Part shown: positions 9,906 through 19,167 of the stretch, piece after piece
How the letters are laid out: the number at the start of each line of letters is the position of its first letter
Position numbering within the stretch: the first letter of the stretch is position 1
NCBI RefSeq assembly: GCF_014636865.1
Contig: NZ_BMER01000003.1
Coordinates: 372,215-436,214, forward strand
Length of the DNA: 64,000 nucleotides
From: Parapedobacter pyrenivorans
Lineage (GTDB): Bacteria > Bacteroidota > Bacteroidia > Sphingobacteriales > Sphingobacteriaceae
Direction: 5' to 3'
Notes under the pieces: generated by a model
What the model saw: the letters and a program-made list of their open reading frames with translations, nothing else
The model's database searches: none
Told to the model about the DNA's origin: nothing
Translations under genes and position numbers: made by a program

Positions 9906-10622
9906 TTAGACGCCCAGACGATTCAATAAGTTTGTTTCGATACAGGCCATCAACGCAGCTGTCTCGGTGCGTAGACGTACATTACCAAATGTAATGGGGA
10001 TAAATCCCTGAGCTTGGGCCGCATCAATTTCTCCTTTGCTGAAATCTCCTTCGGGGCCGATCATTACCAATAACGGCACCGACGGTTGTAGCAAGGTACT
10101 TAGGTAAGATTTATCCCCCTCGGCACAGTGGGCAATAAACCGCTTCCCTTCAAATTTACGTCGAATAAAGTCGTCAAATTTAACAGAATGATTTATTTTC
10201 GGCAGATAAGCTTTTAACGACTGCTTCATGGCGGCAACCATTACTTTATTCAACCGTTCAAGCTTCACCTCTTTACGTTCGGAATGTTCGCAGATGATTG
10301 GGGTGATTTCGTCTATGCCCACTTCGGTCGCTTTTTCAAGAAACCACTCCAAACGATCGCTGTTTTTGGTAGGGGCAATAGCGACATGCAGGTAATAAGA
10401 TCTTTTTTCATGGTCGAGATGCACATCCACAATTTCCAGTACTGTCCGCTTGGGATGTGCGTCCGTGATGACGGCAATGTAGCGTCCACCCCTTCCATCT
10501 ATCAGATAAAGCTGATGTCCTTTCTCCATCCGCAATACCCGGACAGCATGCTTGCTTTCCTCCTCATTCAGGATAAAAGCCTTGTGCTGGGGTAGGATAT
10601 CCGGTGTATAAAACAGTTGCAA
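9906..10622 (-). CDS. rsmE: 16S rRNA (uracil1498-N3)-methyltransferase RsmE
   Basis: RsmE methylates U1498 of 16S rRNA using S-adenosylmethionine and is a SPOUT-fold enzyme. Visible signatures are the N-terminal QLFYTPD segment with ESKHAVRVLRM, and the SAM-binding knot with LLVMIGPEGDFSKGEID followed by FGNVRLRTETAA near the C-terminus. The start is uncertain. I chose the TTG at 10622, because it puts the conserved xLFYTPD at the very N-terminus as in relatives (238 residues). A TTG at 10664 would add 14 residues encoded inside the corC tail. No ATG is available near either. The gene closes the dedA-ppa-corC-rsmE run. Confidence 0.93.
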   Translation of the reverse strand: MQLFYTPDILPQHKAFILNEEESKHAVRVLRMEKGHQLYLIDGRGGRYIAVITDAHPKRTVLEIVDVHLDHEKRSYYLHVAIAPTKNSDRLEWFLEKATEVGIDEITPIICEHSERKEVKLERLNKVMVAAMKQSLKAYLPKINHSVKFDDFIRRKFEGKRFIAHCAEGDKSYLSTLLQPSVPLLVMIGPEGDFSKGEIDAAQAQGFIPITFGNVRLRTETAALMACIETNLLNRLGV

Positions 10623-10632
10623 ATCAAAGGGT

Positions 10633-11946
10633 TTATTCGTCGTCGTCCTCGTCTGCAAGAGCAATCAGCTCCAGTTTCACAAACTCAATATTCTGCTGGG
10701 TTTTCTTCATGATGATGAAGTTATATCCATGGAACTCTTTGTGTTCTCCAACATCAGGTATCTTATCGAACAAATCGCTCACCAAGCCCGAAATCGTATC
10801 GTAGTCGTTGCTTTCCGGCAGCTCCTTAGGCAAGAACTCATTGACATCATGCACATTAGCGCTCGCATCGACCATATATTCCGTATCGGATATTTTCTCT
10901 ACCACGGGCGTTTCCTCATCGTACTCATCTTGGATTTCGCCGACCAGTTCTTCCACAATATCTTCCAAGGTAACCATCCCGGCAGTACCACCGAATTCAT
11001 CCAGCACGATCGCTATCTGAATGCGCTTCTGCTGGAATTCCGCCATCAAATCGTTAATCTTCTTGGTTTCGGGGATAAAATAAGGTTTGCGGATGATATT
11101 CCGAAGTACCAGTTCCTTCCCTTTCGCAATGATAGGTAGAATATCTTTGGTATGTACGATGCCGATGATTTGATCAATGTTGTCATCATAAATCGGTATC
11201 CGTGAATACCCTTCTTTCGTGATGCGCTCGATGAACTCATTTCCGGGGCAGTTCATCTCAATCGCCGAAATCTTGGTTCGTGGCACCATGATATTCTTCA
11301 CGATACGTTCATTAAAATCAAATACGTTTTTTATCAGTTCGTGTTCAACGGTATCTAGCGCACCGCTCTCCCGACCCTGATCTAGCAGGTATTGCAATTC
11401 TTCAGACGAATGATGGGCCTCCCCTACATTCACCCGAAAACCCATCAGCTTTAGCAGCAGGTTGGCGAAACCGTTCAACACCCAGATAATCGGCCTGAAT
11501 AATACATAGAAAAAGCGTAGGGGTAACGCGATACTCATGGTAGTACCCACAGGACGTTGGATAGCAATGGATTTCGGCGCTAATTCACCAAATACAATGT
11601 GCAACACCGTGATGATGCTGAAAGCGAGCACATGGCCCAGATTCTTTGCTAGCGTACCGGTCAATTCCACATTGAACCAACCGAAAACCCCCGTCACGAT
11701 ATCGGTCATCACCGCCTCACCTATCCAACCTAAACCAAGAGAGGATAGCGTAATGCCTAACTGGGTGGCGGCCAAATAGCCGTCCAAATGGCTGGTGATA
11801 TGTTTTGCTACCTGGGCTACCTGGCTGCCTGTCTTGATTTTCAACTCGATTTGCGAGGCTCTCACCTTAACAATGGCAAACTCTGCAGCCACAAAAAAGC
11901 CGTTTGCAAACACCAAGAAAAATGTCCAAAAAATCTCCCAACCCAT
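10633..11946 (-). CDS. CNNM/CorC-type transporter-like protein with CBS pair (hemolysin C family)
   Basis: 437 residues. The N-terminal CNNM (DUF21) domain has three to four membrane helices (residues about 1-175; begins FWTFFLVFANGFFVAAEFAIVK). Two CBS domains follow (about 205-330, with the typical IMVPRTKI entry and GIVHTKDIL), then a C-terminal CorC_HlyC domain (about 345-430). Family members are linked to Mg2+/Co2+ efflux or homeostasis; the older name hemolysin is misleading. The C-terminus is a short acidic tail coded by GAC/GAG repeats. The start overlaps the ppa stop as TAATG, so the two are probably co-translated. Confidence 0.9.
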   Translation of the reverse strand: MGWEIFWTFFLVFANGFFVAAEFAIVKVRASQIELKIKTGSQVAQVAKHITSHLDGYLAATQLGITLSSLGLGWIGEAVMTDIVTGVFGWFNVELTGTLAKNLGHVLAFSIITVLHIVFGELAPKSIAIQRPVGTTMSIALPLRFFYVLFRPIIWVLNGFANLLLKLMGFRVNVGEAHHSSEELQYLLDQGRESGALDTVEHELIKNVFDFNERIVKNIMVPRTKISAIEMNCPGNEFIERITKEGYSRIPIYDDNIDQIIGIVHTKDILPIIAKGKELVLRNIIRKPYFIPETKKINDLMAEFQQKRIQIAIVLDEFGGTAGMVTLEDIVEELVGEIQDEYDEETPVVEKISDTEYMVDASANVHDVNEFLPKELPESNDYDTISGLVSDLFDKIPDVGEHKEFHGYNFIIMKKTQQNIEFVKLELIALADEDDDE

Positions 11947-12497
11947 TAGGTCGTCGTTTGGTTAACAAATTCCTTTTGGTACAATTCGATGCTATCTTGT
12001 ATGACCTTATATGCATACGAACGACCAAAAAGGCGCTCTATGGTAACGTTCTTGCGTTCCAACGCTTTATAGTCTTGAAAGAAACGAACAATCTCTTTCA
12101 TCGTATGTGGTGGCAATTCTGATAAATCGCTGATGTAATTGACGGACATGTCGTTCTTAGCCACCGCAATGATCTTATCGTCCTGCTCGCCATTATCGAT
12201 CATATGCATCACGCCAATGACCTTGGCCTCGATAATACTCATTGGGTAAACATCAACCGAACAAAGTACCAAAATGTCCAGCGGATCTTTGTCGTCGCAA
12301 TAGGTTTTAGGAATAAAGCCATAATTGGCCGGATACATCACTGACGAAAACAAAACACGGTCTAACTTGATCAGCCCGCTTTCTTTGTCTATTTCGTACT
12401 TCGCTTTTGAACCTTTTGGAATCTCAATAATGGCATTAACGGACGAGGGGACATCGTCGCCCGGAGATACTTCATGCCATGGGTGGGATATGCTCAT
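11946..12497 (-). CDS. ppa: Inorganic pyrophosphatase, family I
   Basis: 183 residues, the normal size for the soluble family I enzyme that hydrolyses pyrophosphate and so drives biosynthetic reactions forward. Key features are the [20 protein letters not shown] stretch with the metal-binding Asp cluster, the [15 protein letters not shown] opening beta segment, and [15 protein letters not shown] with more acidic ligands. The gene is 12 bases downstream of the dedA gene and overlaps corC by one base. Nothing unusual is seen. Confidence 0.96.
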   Translation of the reverse strand: MSISHPWHEVSPGDDVPSSVNAIIEIPKGSKAKYEIDKESGLIKLDRVLFSSVMYPANYGFIPKTYCDDKDPLDILVLCSVDVYPMSIIEAKVIGVMHMIDNGEQDDKIIAVAKNDMSVNYISDLSELPPHTMKEIVRFFQDYKALERKNVTIERLFGRSYAYKVIQDSIELYQKEFVNQTTT

Positions 12498-12509
12498 TAT
12501 GGATGGAAT

Positions 12510-13172
12510 TTACGGTTGTTTGTTTTTCGCTTCAACCTCATTTTTATTGAGGTGCAACTTTCTTCTAATCAACGCAATCAATATTGGTGAAAATGAAATA
12601 GCAATGAATCCGACGATAATATATTCAATGTAATTGACGATTTGGGGAAATTCACGCCCCAAAAAAAAACCCGACAAGGTAAGTGTCAGCACCCAGATGG
12701 CACCACCGGAAATGTTATACAATACAAACTTCCGGAAATCCAATTGCACAATACCCGCCAATATGGGGGCAAATGTACGAATTATTGGCATGAAGCGACC
12801 AATAATCAACGCCACCCCACCATATTTGTGATAAAATTCTTCGGCCATGACCACATATCGCCGCTTGAAAAGCCACGTATCCTTACGCTTGAAAAGCATT
12901 GGGCCTGTTCGCCATCCAAACCAGTATCCCGTGAAATTACCCAGTACACCCGCCACAAAAAGCCCCATACACAGCGTAAAGATATCCACGCTCAACATGC
13001 CCGATGCACAAAAAAGCCCTGCCAAAAACAAGAGGTAATCTCCGGGAAGGAAAAAACCGAAGAAAAGCCCTGTCTCCGCGAAAACGATAAATATAACAAG
13101 ATAGAAGCCACCAGACCTTATCAATGCTTCAGCATCCAGCAATTGTGAAAATGAATCCCAGAACTCTTGCAT
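12510..13172 (-). CDS. DedA family membrane protein
   Basis: 220 residues with about five hydrophobic segments. Diagnostic DedA/SNARE-associated motifs are FFLPGDYLLFLAGLF (about 39-53) and GRFMPIIRTFAPILAGI (about 127-143). The family works in phospholipid or undecaprenyl-phosphate flipping and proton-dependent membrane homeostasis. Which lipid this member handles cannot be told. The C-terminus is a basic, lysine/asparagine-rich cytoplasmic tail. It is the first gene of a minus-strand run with ppa, corC and rsmE. Confidence 0.9.
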   Translation of the reverse strand: MQEFWDSFSQLLDAEALIRSGGFYLVIFIVFAETGLFFGFFLPGDYLLFLAGLFCASGMLSVDIFTLCMGLFVAGVLGNFTGYWFGWRTGPMLFKRKDTWLFKRRYVVMAEEFYHKYGGVALIIGRFMPIIRTFAPILAGIVQLDFRKFVLYNISGGAIWVLTLTLSGFFLGREFPQIVNYIEYIIVGFIAISFSPILIALIRRKLHLNKNEVEAKNKQP

Positions 13173-13250
13173 AAATATCAGTTACAAACTTACACAAATT
13201 GCGCTTATGGCCAAAGCAATTTATGGACGGAAGTAAGTAACAAACCGTGA

Positions 13251-13661
13251 TTACTTATTGGTTATTGCCAAAATCGAATTCTTTATGGCGTCTGCACTTT
13301 CCAAAAGCTCTTCCTGGTTAAGTTTAAGTTTCGGCCGACTGAAATTAATGTCGCCTACTTCATTGATTGGGACCAAGTGAATATGCGCATGGGCGACCTC
13401 CAATCCCACCACCGCTACTCCAATCCGCTCACAAGGATACACTCGCTTGATCCCTTGTGCAACTATTTTCGCAAATATCCAAAGCCCCATGTATTCTTCA
13501 TCTCCGATATCAAACAGGTAATCTGTCTCTTGTTTGGGAATAACCAAAACGTGTCCCTTGGCTAAGGGATTGATATCTAAAAAAGCAAGGTAGTCATTAC
13601 TTTCTGCTACTTTAAATGCCGGAATTTCACCGGATATGATTTTCGAAAATATGGTTGGCAT
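13251..13661 (-). CDS. HIT family nucleotide-binding protein
   Basis: 136 residues with the histidine-triad motif HAHIHLVP near residues 90-97 and the FSKIISGEIPAFKVAE opening usual for HINT-type proteins. Such proteins hydrolyse AMP-amide or adenylylated substrates. It lies about 140 bases downstream of greA, with the greA terminator between them, so it is probably transcribed on its own. Confidence 0.93.
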   Translation of the reverse strand: MPTIFSKIISGEIPAFKVAESNDYLAFLDINPLAKGHVLVIPKQETDYLFDIGDEEYMGLWIFAKIVAQGIKRVYPCERIGVAVVGLEVAHAHIHLVPINEVGDINFSRPKLKLNQEELLESADAIKNSILAITNK

Positions 13662-13712
13662 ATACTTCTTTTTTTTTAATCTACGTAAATAGTCTGTTTA
13701 CAAAAATAAAAA

Positions 13713-13739
13713 ACGGCTGTTCTTATTATAGACAGCCGT
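13713..13739 (-). terminator. Rho-independent terminator of greA
   Basis: The arms ACGGCTGT (13713-13720) and ACAGCCGT (13732-13739) pair across an 11-base loop. Read on the minus strand, the hairpin is followed by a T-rich run (complement of 13701-13712). This is the classical form, and it sits between greA and the HIT gene. A second hairpin without a T-run (TGTGCGG/CCGCACA, 13760-13784) lies just upstream of it. Confidence 0.8.
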
Positions 13740-13800
13740 CGGACAATATTGTTTCAGCATGTGCGGTTATGGCAAACCCGCACATAACCGTCACGCTATT

Positions 13801-14274
13801 CTATCTGGAAATATCCAGGATTTCCAATTCCACTTGGCCAGCCGGCACCTGTATTTGGGCCTTATCGCCAATTGACTTACCCAGCAACCCTTGTGCTATG
13901 GGCGATTTAACTGATATTTTGCCCGCCTTAAGGTCCGCCTCTGTTTCGGACACCAGTTGGTAGGTCATTACGCTTCCGTTCTTTACGTTTTTGAGCTTGA
14001 CGATAGACAGCGCCAGTACTTTCGATGCATCCAATGTCGATTCGTCAATGACACGTGCGTTGGACAAGCTCTCCTCCAGTTTGGCAATTTTCGCCTCGTG
14101 CAACCCTTGAGCATCTTTTGCCGCATCGTACTCCGCGTTTTCCGACAAATCACCTTTGTCACGGGCTTCTGCGATTGCTTTGGCTATCTTCGCCCTACCT
14201 TCCGTTTTGAGATACTGCAACTCATCTTTGAGTTTCTCCAATCCCTCTTTGCTGTAATACGTTACTTCTGCCAT
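13801..14274 (-). CDS. greA: Transcription elongation factor GreA
   Basis: 157 residues, the standard GreA length. The N-terminal antiparallel coiled coil contains the tip motif DKGDLSENAEYDAAK (residues about 39-53), whose acidic residues reach the RNA polymerase active site to stimulate cleavage of backtracked RNA. The C-terminal FKBP-like domain ends in SPIAQGLLGKSIGD. It stands alone with its own terminator. Confidence 0.97.
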   Translation of the reverse strand: MAEVTYYSKEGLEKLKDELQYLKTEGRAKIAKAIAEARDKGDLSENAEYDAAKDAQGLHEAKIAKLEESLSNARVIDESTLDASKVLALSIVKLKNVKNGSVMTYQLVSETEADLKAGKISVKSPIAQGLLGKSIGDKAQIQVPAGQVELEILDISR

Positions 14275-14396
14275 AATTATGAATTAAAAAAATAAAGTCA
14301 AAAAAAGAAGCAAGACCATACCGTCTTAGCGATATGGCCTTGCTCATTCCTACGAAGATAAGCAATGTTTTTCAATAAACCAAAAAAAGATAACGA

Positions 14397-15089
14397 TTAA
14401 GGATTATCCACAAATTTATATCCCATTCCCCTTACTGTCTGCAGATAGGCGGGTTTATCGGCATTGAGTTCGATTTTCTTGCGCAAGCGTACAATGTGCA
14501 TATCCAATGTCCGCGTATTTACATTGGAGCTATAGCCCCACACCACCTGCATCAGCTCATCCCTGCTGATAACCCGCCCCATATTTTGCAGGAAATAAAG
14601 CAGGATCCGGTTTTCCAGAATCGTTAGTTCGATCTTCTTACCGTTTCGCACCAATGAATGGATATTCGGATGATGCTCCGTTTCTCCAAATGTGTACAGG
14701 TCTGCCGCTTGCGTGTTTATAAAATACTTAATCTTATTTTCAATCATCGCGACCAAGACGTCCATACTAAACGGCTTTGTGATATAATCCGAAACCCCGA
14801 AGCTATAGGCATCGATCTTGTCTATATCCTGGGACTTGGCCGTCATCATAATGATGAGGTTTGCAAACCCGTCCTTACGTAAATTGGCACATATCTCAGC
14901 ACCTTGTTTACCCGGCAGCATCCAATCCAGCAAAACAATGTCGGGCTTTTGTTCCTGTATCAGTTTTTCGGCGTCGTTGCCGTTTCCTGCCTGGATGACC
15001 GCGTAATTCTCAGACTCAAGGCGATGAGCAACCAGAAAACGCAGGTTTTCATCGTCTTCGATGATGGCTATTTTAATGTTCTTATACAT
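14397..15089 (-). CDS. Response regulator, OmpR/PhoB family
   Basis: 230 residues from the ATG at 15089; a TTG four codons upstream is possible. The receiver domain (about 1-120) has the acidic pocket IIEDDE and the phospho-acceptor Asp55 in LLDWMLPG, with the KPF lysine near residue 105. A winged-helix DNA-binding domain (about 130-228) ends in YLQTVRGMGYKFV, the usual OmpR-class C-terminus. It lies 67 bases after the sensor kinase gene and is almost certainly its partner. The target genes are not evident. Confidence 0.94.
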   Translation of the reverse strand: MYKNIKIAIIEDDENLRFLVAHRLESENYAVIQAGNGNDAEKLIQEQKPDIVLLDWMLPGKQGAEICANLRKDGFANLIIMMTAKSQDIDKIDAYSFGVSDYITKPFSMDVLVAMIENKIKYFINTQAADLYTFGETEHHPNIHSLVRNGKKIELTILENRILLYFLQNMGRVISRDELMQVVWGYSSNVNTRTLDMHIVRLRKKIELNADKPAYLQTVRGMGYKFVDNP

Positions 15090-15156
15090 ATCCTGATACA
15101 ATTTCTTCGTTAAGTTTAAAAATCAAAGCGAAAAGTCACAACCTAGGGCAAGTTAA

Positions 15157-16824
15157 TCAATCTAACGGAAATACAATACTGAAAGTCGTGCCCCGACCCA
15201 ATTCACTATCAACGCTGATATCTCCACCCATGAAATTCACTAATTCCTTGCAAAATGCCAGCCCGAGGCCTACACTGCCTTGTTGATTATACTGGTTCTG
15301 CACGCGATAGAACTTCTTAAAAATATGCACCAATTCTTTTTTTTCAATACCGATACCTTGATCCGAAAAATGCATGATTACTTGCTTTTTTGCTTGCGTC
15401 ACCTTAATATCCAACACTTTATTGTCTGGCTTGGAATATTTGTATGCATTATCAATCAGGTTTTGAAATATGCTACCCAACAACACTGGATCGACATAAA
15501 GCGCCTTTTTCACTTCCACGATGCACTGTATCTGCAAGTCGCGGTACTTGATTTCGGAAGCCGCCAGCACCTTATTACAAAATTCGTGCAAATCGACCTC
15601 CTCTCGCTTCATTTTTATCGATTTATTTTCGATTTGTGTAAAGGAAAGCAGCGTATTCATCAGATTATTCAGCTTATCGGCCTCCTCATCCAGTATCTTG
15701 CCATAGTGTCTCCGCTCATTATCGGAAAGCTGTTTGGCACTATGGATATTATTGCCCGCTATTTTAATCACGCTCACCGGTGTCTTGAATTCATGGGTCA
15801 GATTATTGACGAAATCATATTGCAATTTAAACATGCGCTTATTTACATACAGGTTGCGGTAAATCAAATATGCAATAACCGCCAGCAGCAGGTATATCGT
15901 CATCACACCAGCCATGACGGGCAGAAATCGTCTGTTGATCTCGGACTGCAGGAACGGTCGACTTGAGCTCAGGTAAATTTTATAGTCCGCCAATGCGCCC
16001 GGCAACGGTGTCTCCGTGGTGAATAAATCCGGATCTGTATCAATGGATTCATAGACCAATGGTTGAATCGCGATATGTTGGTATAATTCGGGGACCGTAT
16101 TCGTCAGTGATAGCTTATTTGGATTGATAAAGAAGGTCAAGACATCCTGCTCGTAAACGGCATTATGTATATGATGTCCATACATCAGTTCCTTATAGGT
16201 TTTCAGATCGTCCCGCCGTGGAATATTCATGTATGATATTTTTCCGGGCGTAACCGAATAAAACACCTTAAAGATGTCATCTTCGAGCAACGCCTTGGCC
16301 GTATCGACCCGTTCGATAAAGGCTGCAAATTTCACCGCCATGTTATTGAAGTCATCCGATAAGGATAGTGGTAACTGACTGTTCTGATCGGTTGCAGACG
16401 ATGGATCCTCGTGGGCGCCGTGGGCACTGAATTGATAAACACCTTTGGGATATACAACCAGGTTATTGGCTGAAAACCCATAGTCGATATGCTCACTATT
16501 ACTCAACGAAACGTCGTAAAACACAATCCGCTCAACAAACGGATAAGCCCGCAAAATACTATCGGCATATGCGGAAACTCCGGCCGAATCCAGATAGCCT
16601 TGGTAAAACGAGATTTCCGGAATACGATTATGGAAAAAGTTATTAAATGGATCGATGTTATATTCCAATACCTCCACTTTTCGGGATGCGAATTCATTTT
16701 CGACATAAGTCACGGTCAAGTCGCGGGCAAGGAAAGTGGCCAATACAAATGAGGCAATAACAACGACAATAAAAGCACTAACCAACAGATAGTTTACACG
16801 ATAGGTGTTGCGCTGTTGTGTCAT
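15157..16824 (-). CDS. Sensor histidine kinase with large extracytoplasmic domain
   Basis: 555 residues. TM1 is about 11-33, the periplasmic domain 34-300, and TM2 about 302-323. A dimerisation and phospho-acceptor domain has His344 in NLTHEFKTPV, and the HATPase_c domain (about 445-553) has the N box NLIDNAYKYS, the DQGIGI G1 box and the SVGLGLAFCK G2 box. There is no HAMP or PAS domain. The start codon overlaps the stop of the S9-peptidase-like gene by four bases (ATGA), so the sensor and that lipoprotein are translated together. The stimulus is unknown; the 265-residue sensor region shows no motif I recognise. Confidence 0.93.
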   Translation of the reverse strand: MTQQRNTYRVNYLLVSAFIVVVIASFVLATFLARDLTVTYVENEFASRKVEVLEYNIDPFNNFFHNRIPEISFYQGYLDSAGVSAYADSILRAYPFVERIVFYDVSLSNSEHIDYGFSANNLVVYPKGVYQFSAHGAHEDPSSATDQNSQLPLSLSDDFNNMAVKFAAFIERVDTAKALLEDDIFKVFYSVTPGKISYMNIPRRDDLKTYKELMYGHHIHNAVYEQDVLTFFINPNKLSLTNTVPELYQHIAIQPLVYESIDTDPDLFTTETPLPGALADYKIYLSSSRPFLQSEINRRFLPVMAGVMTIYLLLAVIAYLIYRNLYVNKRMFKLQYDFVNNLTHEFKTPVSVIKIAGNNIHSAKQLSDNERRHYGKILDEEADKLNNLMNTLLSFTQIENKSIKMKREEVDLHEFCNKVLAASEIKYRDLQIQCIVEVKKALYVDPVLLGSIFQNLIDNAYKYSKPDNKVLDIKVTQAKKQVIMHFSDQGIGIEKKELVHIFKKFYRVQNQYNQQGSVGLGLAFCKELVNFMGGDISVDSELGRGTTFSIVFPLD

Positions 16825-18716
16825 TTCAGGTATTTATCAAAAAAATCACCCAACGCCTGGTAAAACTGGATGCGGTTGTCTTCATTACGAAAATACCGGC
16901 CCTCTTCTTCGCGCAGGATATAAGTGACAGGGATTTTTCGTTTCCTGAGTTTCTGTACAAATTGGTTGGTTTCATTAACGGCACTCCAGCCATCCTTGCC
17001 ACCCTGTGCAATGAATACGGGTATCTTGATGTGCTCCGAATGGAACACCGGAGACATCGTTTTGATCATATCGGGTTCTACCTCGGGATTGCCGATGATT
17101 TCATAGTACATTTGTAGGTAAGGTTTGAGGTGCGGGGGGATTTCCTTAAGGTACGTAAACAGGTTGGTAAACCCCGAATAAGAGGCTGCACATGCATATA
17201 GACCCGAATTGAAGCATGCACCATGCAGTGCTGAGTACCCACCAAATCCGGCTCCATAAATACCAATGCGCGCTGAATCAACGATACCTTCGTCAATTAA
17301 CCATCGCACGCCATCCGTGATATCGTCCTGTATTTTCCCGCCCCATTCCTTAAAACCAGCCGACCAAAATTCTTTTCCATAACCGGTTGATCCTCTATAA
17401 TTGACCTGGAAAACTGCAAATCCGCGATTTGCAAAAAACTGCACTTCGGGGTTGAATCCCCATTTGCTCCGGGTGCCCGGACCACCATGTGGATACACGA
17501 TCACCGGTATTTTCCTACCTGCTGCTCCCCTCGGTATCGTCAGATACCCCTGTATTTGCCGACCATCGCGCGCCCGGTATGTGACCGGCTTCATCTCAGC
17601 CAACATACAGTCTTTTAAAGCAGGGCTATTGTCCGTCAACTTCACCAGCTCGTCGCTCGACAGATCAAAATAATATATGGCACCTGGATCAGTATCAGTA
17701 AACGTACTGACTATAAAACGATTACGAGCCGTATCACGATCTATTATACTCACTTCGTAACCACTCAATTTTTGATCGATTGCGTTATAAACCTGTTCTG
17801 TCTGCTTGCTCAGGAAATGGCGTTGTTGTTTCCATGTGGCATACGTAGCATATGCCATCTCACCCCGATCAGTGGAATAGCCGCCATGGTCGATATCGAC
17901 ATCGGGGTTGCTGTAAATCATCCGCACTTCATTGCCCGTTTCCATATCAATTTCCACCAACGCCAACTTGTCTCTATTGATATTGGATAATGCAAAAACA
18001 TGACTTCGCTTGCCTTCAGAAAATCCCAATGGCATGATGGAATTCCTGAAACTGTTACTCATTACTGGTTTGAATGGCTCTTTCTCGTTGGCACGATACA
18101 GCATCGTCTCCTTAACGCTGTCACTAGCTAATGCCAAGCGTAGTTCACCATTTAAATCAGCGAACCACCTGATGATATTTCCCGGATTTTTGGCTACCAT
18201 TTCCTTCTTACACGCATCTGTACGCAGCCTATAGACATCAAAGACAGAAGAATCCCGCTCATTAAGTGAAATCAAAAAACCATTGTCTATCACCTTCGTA
18301 GGCGATATCCATCGTAGCTTTACTGGCGACGGCTGCATCAGATGTCTTACGGCCAGTGTCGTGCGATCGACAGCAAATACTTGAAGGCTATCGCGCCTTT
18401 TGTCCTTAGTAAAAATCAGTTCGTCATTATTCGCCCAAAAATAGGTCTGTACACCCAGTTCACTTTCAGATGTAATACGCTGCTCGCTATATCCCTCATC
18501 CGGATGTATAATAAATATGTTCTTTTCACCCCGATATAATCCCAAATAAGCAATGTACTTACCGTTGGGCGATATTCGGAAATTTGTCTTCTCCGGCGTA
18601 GAAAAAAAATCCGCTACCGGTATAACACGCCCCTTGTGGTTATCGCAGCCGTTCAAACAGCCTGAAATAACCACTACGAAAATCAAATAGATAACACTGC
18701 GCACCATAGTAACCAT
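16821..18716 (-). CDS. S9 (prolyl oligopeptidase-like) lipoprotein, catalytic residues missing
   Basis: 631 residues from the ATG at 18716; a GTG at 18734 and an ATG at 18707 are alternatives. The signal peptide ends in a lipobox (VISGC or LNGC), so it is a predicted lipoprotein. Residues about 35-375 form a beta-propeller and about 385-631 an alpha/beta-hydrolase domain with an intact HGGPG oxyanion segment (410-414). The nucleophile motif, usually GxSxGG, reads GAGFGG with Gly490 in place of Ser. The usual EGHGF reads EGRYF with Arg607 in place of His. Only the catalytic Asp (Asp575) remains. The ORF is intact, so this looks like a deliberate non-enzyme, perhaps a peptide-binding sensor. 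It is coupled to the kinase gene by ATGA. Confidence 0.88.
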   Translation of the reverse strand: MVTMVRSVIYLIFVVVISGCLNGCDNHKGRVIPVADFFSTPEKTNFRISPNGKYIAYLGLYRGEKNIFIIHPDEGYSEQRITSESELGVQTYFWANNDELIFTKDKRRDSLQVFAVDRTTLAVRHLMQPSPVKLRWISPTKVIDNGFLISLNERDSSVFDVYRLRTDACKKEMVAKNPGNIIRWFADLNGELRLALASDSVKETMLYRANEKEPFKPVMSNSFRNSIMPLGFSEGKRSHVFALSNINRDKLALVEIDMETGNEVRMIYSNPDVDIDHGGYSTDRGEMAYATYATWKQQRHFLSKQTEQVYNAIDQKLSGYEVSIIDRDTARNRFIVSTFTDTDPGAIYYFDLSSDELVKLTDNSPALKDCMLAEMKPVTYRARDGRQIQGYLTIPRGAAGRKIPVIVYPHGGPGTRSKWGFNPEVQFFANRGFAVFQVNYRGSTGYGKEFWSAGFKEWGGKIQDDITDGVRWLIDEGIVDSARIGIYGAGFGGYSALHGACFNSGLYACAASYSGFTNLFTYLKEIPPHLKPYLQMYYEIIGNPEVEPDMIKTMSPVFHSEHIKIPVFIAQGGKDGWSAVNETNQFVQKLRKRKIPVTYILREEEGRYFRNEDNRIQFYQALGDFFDKYLK

Positions 18717-18854
18717 ATTCCCTTCACTGATCACTCAAAGGTGAAAAATTTTACCGTAAAAGGCCGTTATGCAACCTTAATTTTACATGCCTAAATATCC
18801 TGATTTAACATGGGCTATCCAACAGTTAAAACGGCAAATTTTCGATAGATTGTT

Positions 18855-18862
18855 TATCTTCG
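18855..18862 (+). promoter_or_regulatory. Possible -7 element upstream of the DUF4286 gene
   Basis: TATCTTCG differs by one base from TAnnTTTG and ends four bases before the ATG at 18867. If used, the transcript would be almost leaderless. No good -33 element is seen, so this is a weak call. Confidence 0.25.
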
Positions 18863-18866
18863 CGCC

Positions 18867-19163
18867 ATGTATTTATACAATGTCACCATCATTGCTGAAA
18901 ACGACATCCGAGATGCGGTAAAACAATGTATCGATGCGCAGTTTTTCGACCATCCGGATACAACGTCATCCCTTTCTTTGCTCGAAGTACTGGATTCTCC
19001 GCATGAAGGCACTACATACTGTATTCAATTACGCACCGAAAACAGCGATGACATTCTAGCGTTCCAAGCGCAGCACTGGAACGTTGTGCAGGAGTTACTC
19101 AGCCAACAACACCCGGGTAAAGTACTGTTTTTCGATAGCATGATGAAATACCTCAACAAGTAA
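18867..19163 (+). CDS. DUF4286 family protein
   Basis: 98 residues, soluble. It opens MYLYNVTIIAEN and has one compact alpha/beta domain ending in VLFFDSMMKYL. This is the pattern of the DUF4286 family, small proteins common in Bacteroidota with no known function. The fold resembles ferredoxin-like dimeric proteins by general look only. The gene is four bases upstream of rfbC, so the two probably share a transcript, although I know of no functional link. Confidence 0.7.
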   Translation: MYLYNVTIIAENDIRDAVKQCIDAQFFDHPDTTSSLSLLEVLDSPHEGTTYCIQLRTENSDDILAFQAQHWNVVQELLSQQHPGKVLFFDSMMKYLNK

Positions 19164-19167
19164 TCAT

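Noticed and set aside
12642-13148. 168-codon plus-strand frame opposite the dedA gene
   Set aside because: Antisense to a polytopic membrane protein gene; lysine- and glutamine-rich reading with no known pattern.
15280-15966. 228-codon plus-strand frame opposite the histidine kinase
   Set aside because: Antisense over the kinase domain; rich in Ile, His and Gln with no recognisable fold.
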